A stretch of 64,000 bases of DNA from Phoronis australis (Eukaryota > Phoronida > Phoronidae): NCBI GenBank assembly GCA_002633005.1, contig NMRA01000259.1, forward strand, positions 419,840-483,839, read 5' to 3'. Below the pieces are notes generated by a model. The model did not search any database. It had not been told where the DNA came from and was given only the letters and a program-made list of their open reading frames with translations. Below are positions 35,001 through 45,496 of the stretch, in pieces. Every line of letters begins with the position of its first letter. Position 1 is the first letter of the stretch. Both the position numbers and the translations under genes were made by a program.

Positions 35001-35718
35001 ACAAAATGGTTATCCTGTTTATACCTCATAAATTCTGATATCAAGACTTGTTTCAGGATGTAAAATCTGAAAGTAAATCAGTATGCAGGTTTCAGATTGG
35101 AGCCATCTTTAGCCTCTAATTGCCTGATGCGACTGGAAGGTGTATAATTAATATAATTATAAAATTTTGACCAAGGCCAAGTTCTGTAGATGCAAGAAAC
35201 TCATGAAAAAGTAAGATAACATAAGTCTTCATGAGATATGGCCATGCATAACTTGTGTCTAGGGAGCACAGCCATGGTTGGCTGTGATGGCCACTGCTAC
35301 TGCCACTGGTCGGATATAGCGCCTTACCCTTAGCGGTCCCTGATTTTGAGAAATAGGCAATCACAGAGGTAACGGTCCCGTTACTGGTTCTCAAAATCAG
35401 AAATCCCTATATCTGACCAGTGCTGCTGTGATGTTGCATCTGGACGGAGTGAAGGTAAAATCAAGTTCGAAGCCCAAGGACAAGCCAAGCAAGGGCAAGA
35501 AAGCAAAGGCTGGGGCAAAGTACACACGCACCTTTTGGGTACTGTTCACTGACAATAACTGGGACGTCAAGCGCTTCGGCGGCTTTTAACAAGCGGTTTG
35601 ATACATTAAGTATCGCAGGATAATGTTTTATTGTTTTTCGGAACATTTCTTGCATGTCACACAAGAAAAGTGCCGAATTCTTCGCAGCAACTCGGCCGAT
35701 ACTGCTGGCGGCGGCCAT
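29018..35718 (-). CDS. ISOC2: ISOC2-like isochorismatase-domain hydrolase (4 exons, 200 aa)
   Basis: Exons in order: 35532-35718, 33343-33456, 31586-31718, 29018-29186 (603 nt, phases 1, 1, 2, all GT..AG). The isochorismatase-like fold carries an Asp-Lys-Cys catalytic set, visible here as D21 (L-F-L-C-D-M-Q-E), K81 (R-F-A-K-T-K-F) and C115 ([10 protein letters not shown]). Other family marks are E-Q-Y-P-K-G, G-P-T-V-P-E-L, D-G-C-S-S-R-S and the C-terminal P-A-P-D-S-G-L-L. Human ISOC2 is 205 aa, so the protein looks complete. ISOC1 has a longer N-terminus, which favours ISOC2. The natural substrate of animal ISOC proteins is not settled; cytoplasmic, nuclear or mitochondrial location cannot be read from the sequence. 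The start codon lies in CAAGATGGCCGCC, a strong Kozak context overlapping a YY1-like motif. Intron 3 contains a pogo-like element. Confidence 0.93.
29498..30761. mobile_element. pogo/Tigger-like non-autonomous element, 1264 bp
   Basis: Left end CAGTCGAACCTCCTTACAAC, right end (read inward) CAGTCATGCTGCGTTACAA, each flanked by TA, the Tc1/mariner-class target. Only the outer ~20 bases pair and divergence is high. No transposase is visible. Lies in ISOC2 intron 3; another insertion is nested in it. Confidence 0.55.
30256..30652. mobile_element. Nested element with CTATGGCAGGGATATTCCTG ends and a tRNA-like head
   Basis: GGCCTATGGCAGGGATATTC at 30259 is mirrored by GGAATATCCCTGCTATGGC ending near 30648. 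Just inside the left end, on the minus strand, GGTCGCTGGTTCAAAATTGG looks like a degraded tRNA B box, so a SINE may be part of it. Confidence 0.55.
32464..32650 (+). repeat. Dispersed SINE-like repeat, copy 2
   Basis: GGGACACTATCGGTTTTA, CACACTTTTAGGTTA-AGTTGGATGGG, AATAACAAAATCC and GAAATCAAGGCTGGTAACT appear in the same order as in copies 1 and 3. In ISOC2 intron 2. Confidence 0.72.
32690..32880 (+). repeat. Dispersed repeat, first of a pair in ISOC2 intron 2/1 area
   Basis: CTGCGATTCCGCAATGAGGC, GACCTCAGA and TTTAAATGAA, followed by GACAGAAAAACTA and GAGGCCAT, recur in order at 33575-33790. Confidence 0.75.
33575..33790 (+). repeat. Dispersed repeat, second of the pair
   Basis: CTGCGATTCCACAATGAGGC to GGCCCTTAGTTTTGAGGCCA matches 32690-32880. 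It lies just upstream of ISOC2 exon 2, in intron 1. Confidence 0.75.
33797..34040 (+). repeat. Dispersed repeat shared with PAXIP1 intron (47112-47340)
   Basis: TGGAATGACCAATGACAAAA, TTCTACAAATA, GAAATATTTTTGTGTTG and AATCCTCTTAAA-AAGGAAAAT all recur in order at 47112-47340. In ISOC2 intron 1. Confidence 0.75.
34610..34680. mobile_element. Short decayed MULE arm fragment
   Basis: CCTCTATGCTCGAAAGGTATTCATAGCC and TATGACTTTGGTGATTTAG are diverged forms of the MULE arm word order. In ISOC2 intron 1. Confidence 0.55.
35300..35426. mobile_element. Foldback hairpin, same family as 18971-19080
   Basis: CACTGGTCGGATATAG with GGTCCCTGATTTTGAGAA pairs with TTCTCAAAATCAG and CTATATCTGACCAGTG. The hairpin lies about 100 bases downstream of ISOC2 exon 1, in intron 1. 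Confidence 0.78.
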
Positions 35719-37158
35719 CTTGAATGCGAAAGTAACTTAAATTCAATCGAAACTACAAAAATCATTAATATTTTGACCAAAAAGTTATATGTATGCAGTG
35801 AGCAATAATAACAATGAAACTATTTTCATTCATCTAAAATATGACAATTTACTGGTAATTGCACAGAATAAACAACGGTTTTGTTAAGGTAACTCTCTAC
35901 TACAAAAAGACGTGTGTATCTATGCTGACTTCCTGTAGCAGACGAGGATTGCTGACCTGTTGGGTTGTGTTGAACGCATAGTACTTCAGTGAACCAGATC
36001 AGACAGTGCCAGGTATTTTCTAAAGCAGAACTGGTAAAGGTCGGACCTTAGGTTTCCAGATTCTGACGTTTTTTCTCAAGGATGAAATGTGTCTGTGCGA
36101 ACACGCTTGTAATCTGTGATAGCCCAAAGAAATCAGTTGTGTGAGAGAATTGCCCTACCGCTACAGAACATGCAGGAGGCAAGAACATCTGTTTATGTTC
36201 GAATTATGTCCCGAAAATGATAGGTGTGTCGCAAACTCCGTTTCCAGAAATAAAAAGGAGACCGTTTATAGGCAAAATAAAGGTCATTTATTCTGACTGA
36301 TTTGGTACAGAAATATTAGTGTAAAATTAAATAACAATCTCTGGAAAGATGGGCAATAAAAAGCACCACAAGAGGTGTAGAAGACAGCTCTGCCATCGGC
36401 AGGGACGCACAGAAATAAAAATAAGGGAGTAAATAGAAGTATTGCGGTAAGATTCACATAAAAATGAAGAGACATTAAACTCAAACGTAAGCGCTGCTGT
36501 AACAGGAAACATATGGTTACTGAGATCGAAGGTTAACCATAAGACACATGATAATCATCAGCCTATGGTAGCCAGGAGATGACCAAACTCGAGGCACATG
36601 ACAGAAACGAACCAATAGTGAGGCTGAGAAAGAAATGTCTAAGCGCGTCATGTGCAAAAGGACCGCATGAGAATACACAAAGGATTAGTGGATCACTGTG
36701 AGAATGAAGGAAAAAGGGGGGTATAAGTGAGACGAGTCATATATGCTCACATAAATATATTGAACAAGTGAAATAACATTTTTTGAACACCAAGAATGTC
36801 TCTGAGTATGTGCAACAAGGGGCAAACATAATCGATGACATTATACGAATATTGCCAATTTGAAAACGGACCCAGTGGACGTAGCTACCCTTTCTTTTTT
36901 GATCTTGATCACTTTTCAACTTGACCCAGTTTTCTGTTGTCAAACTTAAGATAGCATCATGCTCAGCGGGGACTAACTCTGGGTTTGGTTAATTGGCTTA
37001 TGTTACAAATCAACTCTGCCGAGCTTCACTGAAACAATATTTCTACTTAGTTTTTGTGTTACCGTTGGGTGAATTTGTCTTTATTGTTAATATTCACCTA
37101 TCAACATTTTGGTATGGCAGAATAACATTGACAATTGGCATGTCTTTATTTTTTGCAG
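35719..37158. promoter_or_regulatory. Divergent upstream region of ISOC2 and H6PD
   Basis: The start codons of ISOC2 (minus) and H6PD (plus) lie 1442 bases apart with nothing coding between. On the ISOC2 side CAAGATGGCCGCC overlaps a YY1-like site at the ATG. On the H6PD side TTTATTTTTTGCAG ends at 37158, two bases before the ATG, and reads as a splice acceptor. A non-coding first exon is therefore expected somewhere upstream; CCAG|GTATTT near 36012 is one possible donor. The extent is inferred. Confidence 0.45.
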
Positions 37159-37160
37159 TT

Positions 37161-40100
37161 ATGCATTTCACGTGGTTGCAGACGAATTTTGTTTTCATCA
37201 TAGCTGTCATACCAATTGCACAGATTAAGGCTGATCACACAGATGTCATTCTATTGGGCGCAACTGGAGATTTAGCCAAGAAATACCTATGGCAGGGACT
37301 TTTTAATTTATTTCAACAAGAATTAAAAATTGGTAACACCTTTTCGTTTTATGGATGTGCTCGACGATTGAGCAACGACGAGGGTCAGGTCAAACTGAAT
37401 GACATCTTGAAGTCATCAATCAAGTGCAGTGACGACAGTTGCCAATCATCAAAGACATTGTTCCTATCAAGGAGCAAGTACAGGCAGTTGAAGCACGAGT
37501 CGGATTTCCGTGAGTTAGGTGTACACTTGAATAACTCGGAGCCCAAAGCTGGACATCCGTATTTAAGGATCTTCTATATGTCCATACCGCCGTTCTCCTA
37601 TGCTGAGATTGCAGGGATCATCAGCACCTATTGTCGACCAGTGTCGGATAGTGCCAAAGTGAGAGTTGTGTTTGAAAAGCCATTTGGTCATGACCTGTAC
37701 AGCGCACAACAATTAGCTGGCGAGATTTCTCAATACTTCTCCGACGAGGAGGTTTATCGCATAGACCATTACATTGGAAAGTCTGTGGTCCAACAGATTT
37801 TGCCCTTCAGGTAAAGTGAGATTAGCTTTGCCCCAAAATCTGAATTGGGCGTCACTGGAAAAAACACACTGATTACTGTAAAATCTCTGTTTAATTTCAG
37901 ACAAAACTAGGTGCCTTGGTCTTTTTTCGTGTTTCAAAGGCTTTTTTAAACTGTTGTTTGTGTTCACAATTTCTCAAAAAATTGTCTAATGGTAGTTATG
38001 GTAACGTAAAATTGGCAGAAGGTTTCATTTGGTGCTTCTTGTCTTTGTAAGAAATATTTAAAGTTTCAGCCTTGTTGCAGTGCATGGTTTTTGTTTTTAA
38101 AGCCTTTAATACTAAATTGCCATTTCAAAACTAGCCCTAGTCGAGTGGTTATGGTAATTCTCCACTTAAGCAATAAAGATTATATGATTCATGCAGGTCC
38201 ATGTATATAACTAGTTATGAATATTTCCGCCGGACGTGCCCGGTTAAAACTTTGCATTGCGGGGACAGTTGTGATCCTTAGCTGTAATGTAAAGTTTTAA
38301 CTGTGTACATCCGGACGAAATATTCATAATGAGTCAAATTAATAATTAATATTACTAATTTCACAAAAAAATAATTGTCAAGAAAACTTTACCAAATGTT
38401 TTCTGACCTCTACACAGTAAACAAGGCTAGTAATTGACTAAGGTTTTCTGTGATTTTGTGAAGAAATTTAACAAACTAAGTCGCAGTACTGTTGCAGTTA
38501 CTGTTATTTGAATCAGAGCTTGAAGAATTATGCTTATGCCGGGGATATTGGTGTTCTTTCAATAACGAAAGTATGCCTGGCATTGACGGTGTTGCCGCTA
38601 TTGTAGAATATGAGACAGCTTATTGACACGATGCTGGTTTAGGAAATTATTGAGATTATGCCATGTTGACTGTTGACTTCTAATAATAATGACATTTCAG
38701 ATCCTACGAAAGGGTGCAGCGGATTTGGAATAGACATCACGTGTCAAGAGTAGACATTGTATTAGAGGAAGAAGCTTGTGTAAAGGGTAATTATGCCTCA
38801 ATCTGAATCTTGTATTGTAACATTTGAGTACATTTCAATGCAAGTGAGAACTGGATATCTGGGGGTCATTTCATCAAAGGCCATGTGCCCAATTGTAGTT
38901 AAAATCATTGTATCTTAATTTTCATCAACCCACACTCGTTGAATTTGTGTAGCATGAATATGGTCAATGGGTGAATTTACATTAACTGCAATATATTGCT
39001 CTTTTGAAGAGCACGTAGTTGTGTTTGCAGCCAAGCCTTTGCTTAGGACCATCAAAGCTACTACCTATGTTCTTCGATAAAGCAAAGACTTGGTGTAATA
39101 GCTGACTCAAGCTTTCCATTTTTCTGTCTTAGTCACATGCAGATATAAGTAATTAATATTTAGAATTTTGGTCTCAAACTTAAACTACGGTAAAAAATTC
39201 TTCAGCATGGGACATCGCAGAATTTTTACTACATGTATTTTTACAGGTCAACAGATGGGCTGGCAGAAAAGAGATTTTCTGGCAAATTATGTCTCTGAAT
39301 TTGTATAGGCAAAATACTGAACTGTAGTATCTTAATACTCAAGTATTTTCTTTATTCTAGTTAAAAATAGTTAATGTGTTCATTTCCTATCCTTGGTGTT
39401 AATATAAACATATATTACGTGAGTGTCAAAATGTGTTCTATTCTGTACAGTATGGCTCTGTCTAGCAAAAGTGTTCTATTCTATACAGTATGGCTCTGTC
39501 TGGCAAAATTTGCAATGAGAATTATGGGCATTATGCTTAGTATAAACTATTTTTGTTGCTTTGAATGTTTTGTTTAGAAATTTTGCCATGCTAATATAAT
39601 AAGCATTAATAAAGTTTGGATCAAACGCGTAAAATTCATGCAATTGGGAAACACCAGCTGCATAGTACAAAACGTCTCTTAAGACTTTAAGATGTGGACT
39701 CCAATGAATTGATGAGTAATAGTTCTGTGTAGGTAATGCAAAAATGTCCAGTGGGAAATTTGCTTTTGACGCAGTCTTAAAATTCTGTTGCCATGGTTGC
39801 ATTCTGTGGCATTATCTTTCTTACCGATTTTGAATCTGATGTAACCGGGACTGACACACACAGGTTTTGGATTTTGCAGACCCTGACAAGCCCGGTTAGG
39901 ATTTGTTGAGTTAAATTCAAGAATTAAATAAGCAGATGTCAGTAAATGGTGAGTCTGTCAGGGGAAAATCAACTGCTGTGTGAGAACCATCGCTTCAAGT
40001 TTATAGAAACTGGGGACAAATTTAGAGATTCCCGAATGCTGGGTACTAAATCTTGGTGGGCTTACGGGTTCACAACTGCGAGAACCACCTTGGTTGAATT

Positions 40101-42315
40101 TAGTGGAGCCGAAAATTTTGAATTTGTGCAACGCTTGGAAAAGTGTCTGAGCTCCTGAATAAAAGGCAGTTGCCATATTTTTATAGCGACCGTCACATGA
40201 CAAATCTGGCCAACGACAAGGCACCCTGTTAAAGTTCTTGGAATTCAGGGCCCAAGACCAAATGAGGTCAGGTTGAAATTGGAGAAGTAGCTAGGTCGGA
40301 CAATGACCAATAGATGTCATGCTAACACTGGGACTTAACTGATGAGACCATTCCTGTTACACTTATGTCAAAATTGTATGTAGTACTTCTCGTCATGTTT
40401 AAAGAAAGGACTGTTACCAATTAAGTAAACTAAAGTTTTAAGTGTGCCTTATTTTGTGTCCTGCACCATAAGACATTTGGTAATTACTGGAGAAACGCCA
40501 TTTTTTCTTTGTTCAGAACTTGTATTTTTTGATTTGTCATTGATATAGTCAAACCTTGTTACAATGTACACTGTTCAGAGCATTAACAACTGCATGATGT
40601 ACCGACTTCTAAGCCCTGCCTTTACTTAATGTTACCATGGTTACAACAATTTCTTGTCCCTTGATGTACAGTGCATTGTGACGAAGTTTGACTGTATACA
40701 ACATTCGTACAAATGGCTATAATAAAAATTAAGTTTGTTTAAACATTCTGTTATAGACCGTGTCGCATATTACGATGAGTACGGTGTCATATGCGATGTC
40801 ATTCAAAACCACTTGATGGAGCTGCTCGTTCTCGTTGCCATGGAGATGCCAAATGACATCACCAACAGTTCGGTTGTCCAACTGAACAAGCTCAATCTTC
40901 TTGGAGACATCCGTAGTCTCAATGAAGAGTCCGTGTTACTGGGTCAATACGAAGGCTACAGAGAAGAGGTTCTGCAACAGAACTCGAGTCAGACTCCAAG
41001 TGACACACCCACTTTTGCGACCATCTTGATGTTTGTTGACAATCCCAGGTGGCACGCTGTACCTTTTGTTTTGATGTCTGGAAAGAAACTGGGAGCAAGG
41101 GAAAGTTATATAAAACTACATTTTCGCGATGATTCTTACGATTTTAATAATGATATTTCAGGTTCGAGAAAAGACAAAGAAATCATATTCCAAATCAATG
41201 GCGGTACTGCAGATTTCCCTGCCATTTTTGTGTCGAATGAATTGGCCAGTCTTCTTAGTTTGAATGTGAACTACAAAATGACACGTGCTCAAGATTATGA
41301 TGTTATTTTTCCTGAGAAAAATGTGGATGCTTACTCCACTTTGATAAAGTCTGTGTACAAAGGGCACCAAGATCAATTTATCAACACTGAACATTTGTTG
41401 AAGTCGTGGAAAATCTGGACTCCTCTGCTATCTAAGATCAGTACACGAAAGCCCGTTATTTATCATGGTGGTAAGCATAGCAACAGAGATTTGCGGTTCA
41501 GAATCGAAGGGAGCTCACTGAAATTCTTAAGTAGTACACCGGCGACTACCCTAAAACTTGGCGACTTCAACGGTACGTATCGTGGAGACAGATTAATTAT
41601 GTCCTCTCTGTTGTCAAATGGGGGCGGCACAGACTTGACTTCAGTCTTGGAAGATGCTATTTTGTTGGCAGCTCAGAAGGCTGTCAGTGACAGAGGAACA
41701 TTTCATCTTGCCTTATCCGGTGGGAGCTCTCCACTCGGATTATTCAGAAAGCTTGCCGACTCCGTTAAGCCATTTCCTTGGAAAAACACACACATTTGGA
41801 TGGTGGATGAGAGATGCGTTCCGTACAACAACAGTTTGTCAAATTTCAAAGCATTGTGGGAAAATTTGTTGATGCACGTGCGAGTACCATATTGGAATGT
41901 GCATCCCATGCCAGTTGTCTCGTTAGCTGGTCTTTGCCTACCTTGGGAAGAACGGCAGTATGCAAACGAGATTAGTCACTACATTCCAGATTTAAGGTTC
42001 GACTTTATGCTCCTTGGTTTGGGGCATGATGGGCACACTGCTTCCATTTTCCCAGGAGAGACGCACAGAGCATTTGTCCCAGAAAACACAGTTTTCTACA
42101 GCTACTCTACCTCAGTGAAACGCATGTCGCTGTCGTACGAAATCATCAACAAATGTCGTGAGATTGGGGTGTTGGTAACTAGTAAAGGCAAGAGTGAAAT
42201 TTTGAAAACCATAGTTAACAGTGAGGACGTTAACAAGTACCCCATCACAGGCATTAGGCCAGTGAACGGGCAGTTAACATGGTATGTAGACACTGAGGCA
42301 TGGCTTGGGCGGTAG
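37161..42315 (+). CDS. H6PD: H6PD: ER glucose-6-phosphate dehydrogenase/6-phosphogluconolactonase (3 coding exons, 764 aa)
   Basis: Exons: 37161-37810, 38701-38786, 40757-42315 (2295 nt, phases 2 and 1). This fused enzyme performs the first two steps of the pentose phosphate route inside the ER lumen and supplies NADPH there, for example for 11beta-HSD1. Residues 1-25 form a hydrophobic signal peptide. G-A-T-G-D-L-A-K-K at 33-41 is the dinucleotide-binding loop; R-I-D-H-Y-I-G-K at 200-207 holds the catalytic histidine region; N-R-H-H-V follows in exon 2. The lactonase half shows L-A-L-S-G-G-S-S-P (563-571), V-D-E-R-C-V-P (595-601) and G-L-G-H-D-G-H-T-A-S-I-F-P (666-678). N-x-S sequons agree with a lumenal protein; there is no KDEL, as in the human protein (791 aa). 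The ATG at 37161 is chosen because a splice acceptor sits directly before it; an upstream in-frame ATG at 36993 would lie in intron. Confidence 0.95.
38213..38332. mobile_element. Foldback MITE in H6PD intron 1, about 120 bp
   Basis: TTATGAATATTTCCGCCGGA and GGTTAAAACTTTGCATTGC pair with GTAATGTAAAGTTTTAAC and TCCGGACGAAATATTCATAA. The arms are about 46 bases. No coding content. Confidence 0.82.
39431..39510. repeat. Tandem duplication of about 42 bp in H6PD intron 2
   Basis: GTGTTCTATTCTGTACAGTA..GGCTCTGTCTAGCAAAA is followed at once by GTGTTCTATTCTATACAGTA..GGCTCTGTCTGGCAAAA. Near-identical copies suggest a recent duplication. Confidence 0.88.
40546..40694. mobile_element. pogo-like MITE, 149 bp
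   Basis: TAGTCAAACCTTGTTACAATG at the left and CATTGTGACGAAGTTTGACTG at the right are inverted, flanked by TA. It lies 62 bases before the acceptor of H6PD exon 3. Confidence 0.75.
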
Positions 42316-42363
42316 GCAACAATTTATATTGATTGCGTGTTATGTAATGTGGATATATTTGGA

Positions 42364-42369
42364 AATAAA
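42364..42369 (+). terminator. H6PD polyadenylation signal AATAAA
   Basis: AATAAA lies 49 bases after the H6PD stop codon, followed by an A run and a T-rich stretch (TTTTTTTT near 42406). This would give a very short 3' UTR. Confidence 0.6.
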
Positions 42370-44387
42370 AAAAAACATGTTCAATGTTTGGAAACTACAT
42401 TGAACATTTTTTTTAACTGGAAGGTTACACGATGATCGAAAACCTGTCATTGATCATTTTTCCTTATGTTTGAAGAAACTGGATGTAATGCACGTGATTG
42501 TGAAGTGTCAAGTATTTTGTAAACAAATATGTTCTACAAAGATACCTCAACACAAGTGGCCATTGCTGCTTGTATTAGTGTACATTTTTTATTTATCATA
42601 ATTTGTTTTTTTCATTCTTGCCTTAAATAGTCAATAATACCTCAACTTGAAACTTTACAAAATAAGCTTTAAAGCTGTTTTTTTAAATTCAAAAACTTAT
42701 AATTTTTACATCAGTTTGGAGAACTGTGTATAAGGCATAATACCTGAAAGTTTCATGTAAATCAGGTCAGCCGTTTCCGAGATATGATGTTTCAAACTTG
42801 GACATTTTCTGAGGTTTTACATGACCGTAAAATTCTTTAATGAATGTGCATAATCTTGACTCATGCTGTTTACATTCCGATGTTTAAACTATTGTTGTTC
42901 ATTGTTATGTTTTAATAATATAATTCAAATTATTGTAAATAAGAGTGCATTGTTATACATTTCATGATGCAATCTTTGGGTATTTCAGAGATTATAAACT
43001 AAACATGTTATTATCGTCAGCTAGAAAAAGTGAAAACAAACATTTTGTTAGGCAACCCTAATCTTAATACCACCAGCTTACTATGTTCGGTCATGAAATC
43101 GCAAGTCATCAGTTGAACTAAGACTTGATCTTCGCATGGGAATTTTGAGTCCCAAATAGGTGACTGTGCTGGGTACTTAGGACTGACCATCGTAGCCGCG
43201 TACGTGCATTACAATTCCTGGCTCCTGAATCTGTTGTGTTATTATCAACAAGTACAGAATACAGTCACGTAATTCATGTGAAATTTACACACTGAAAGGT
43301 GTAGATTTCTCGTCTTTCTACAAAACAAAGAATTTTCCCAACTTTAGTCCTCTTCACTGTAATTCTGAAATTGGTAACGATCACTTGCAGGAGTCCTGCA
43401 ACCAGTTTCTCCAGTTGGTACTGTGCATGAACCTGGTTCTCAAAATCCAGGACCCTGTAAAGTGACTAATGTCCAGAAACTCGAGTGTTTTCCAAAATAC
43501 TAAGTTTATTTACGAAAGTTCTACCACAAAACAATTTGTTTGGTTTAATGTAAATGCATGTTGTCAATTGCCTCTGTCTGAGTAAGCAGGTTTAGGATGT
43601 TCTGTTCGTGACTGAACACCTTACAGGCTCTTTTGACAGAACCCAGTAAAGCCGTTTGTTATCACTTGCAGCAGAATTGTTTTGTGCAAAAATCCTGCTT
43701 TAATTAGTCTTACACACCAATTTACAAAAAAAATGACATTGGATGTTATGATGTACATGCAGTCGTGTTTAAGGTAATTGAGTGTTGCGACAGTATTTCA
43801 GCAAATAACTGTTTACAGTCCATTGTTGGTCTGTTAATTTATGTACTGTTCAAATTCTCAATAGCTTAAAACTTCACCCTGAAACTTGACATATTTACAT
43901 GACTGCAATATACTTAACAAAGGAGACAAATGCCATTAATGACTTCAGTTGTATATTTCATACAAATGCTCACAAAGGCGATACAAATCACTAGAAATCC
44001 CACCTTTTAAATCTACACAGTAAAGTTAACTAAAAACTGTCCACCAAATGTACAATAACGACGTGTCAAAATCTAATTAAAATAGCTGGTTATGCACAAT
44101 CTCCACTAGGAAATCAAAACAGCAAAGTTCTGTTAACTTATGATCAGGGTTAACAAAAAACAATCTAATGTTAATTTTGGGGCCACGTGGTCTTAAACAA
44201 TCTCACACGAGACCTATACAGTCTCTTAATGCTTTTTGAAGTATAAAAAATAAAGATTGCATATACATGAAATATATTATTAAAGAGGATTACTTTAGCA
44301 AATACTTCAAAAAAAAAACTAGTAAATGCGCCTACAAAGTCATGAAAATTCCAGTCCATAGAAACATGTTTTTAGATGCATAATCAG
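42370..44387. other. Interval between convergent H6PD and PAXIP1
   Basis: No exon supported on either strand. It contains a half unit of the foldback family (CCTGGTTCTCAAAATCCAGGA, about 43425-43465) and a repeat word near 42750-42800 shared with DIABLO intron 2. Confidence 0.5.
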
Positions 44388-44393
44388 TTTATT
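44388..44393 (-). terminator. Candidate PAXIP1 polyadenylation signal
   Basis: The minus strand reads AATAAA here, 1.1 kb past the PAXIP1 stop codon. No transcript evidence. Confidence 0.35.
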
Positions 44394-45496
44394 TTTCTCG
44401 CCAAGAACGTCCCGGTAAGGAGGGGAAGCCTTCATTTACACTGCTTGCGCATCTTACAGATGACAACTAGTTTGGTGATTTTGTTTGCCAGCACACTGGA
44501 TATATTCGACTGATATGTAATAAAGATTAACATTCCCGACTGATAGTTAAATTATCCACCAATGTAAAGCCGTTATATCAAGACACTACACGTTAACGGG
44601 TACTTGCAACGGCCAATCCTCGATTATTGAATTTCAATTTCTCGGCAACAGAGGCCATCCTCCCCTAAAAGTGGAACATGCAGTATTGCTAGCAAAAAAT
44701 AACCCGAACCTCAAATTGTCATTCTGGCAATATCCTCACTTAAAATAACATTTCCATCTTGTTGACTTTCAAGTAAATTGCAAGTCATAAGAGACGCCTA
44801 AAACCACAATGAATTCTGCATATGGTCAGCTGCCATTAGGAGGAATCCCACATCATTTTGTCTTTTCACTTTTGGACTGTATTGTGAAGTTCATTCCGAC
44901 AACTAAAGCATGGAAACACACCTCAGTGAGCTAACTTGGAAACAAATTTTTGCGTTCCATCCAAGAAGTGAACTTTTCAATATTTGGATGACTGACCATT
45001 ACGAAAATCGTCTCACCTTGTTCCTTACAAACACAAGAAAAAGCTTCTGGCTTTGCAAAATAGAGACAGTTTGTATAAAATGACACAGCACGACAAGCCA
45101 ACCTGTAGCACCCAATCTCGAGCAATATCGAACTAACAATTCTTTCCAAGCCCACAAATCGTCTCAAATTTCACTAATGAACAATCTGAGACTGACTTCA
45201 CAACAGTGAGGCACTTAATCGAAAGTCGATTTTTGAGATGGAAAGCATTTTTACAACCACTTTAATTAAAGTTTTAAGAACAATGAAATATCATATGGTA
45301 TCGCAGAAGTAAAAAGTGATGAAAATTAACATTAAAAGTGATCCAATTACTATCGACAATATCAATTTTGCAAAAAAACAGAAAGTTGGTATCCCTTTAG
45401 AGATTGATCAAACATGTGCAGAGCCATAGCAACGGTTACGATTTCAAAATAGTAAGTACGTCATCTACAAAATCTTGAAATCTTGGCAAGCCAGAG

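Noticed and set aside
36993-37160. Upstream in-frame ATG extending H6PD by 56 residues
   Set aside because: A strong acceptor tract (TTTATTTTTTGCAG) ends two bases before the ATG at 37161, and the shorter start gives a clean signal peptide.
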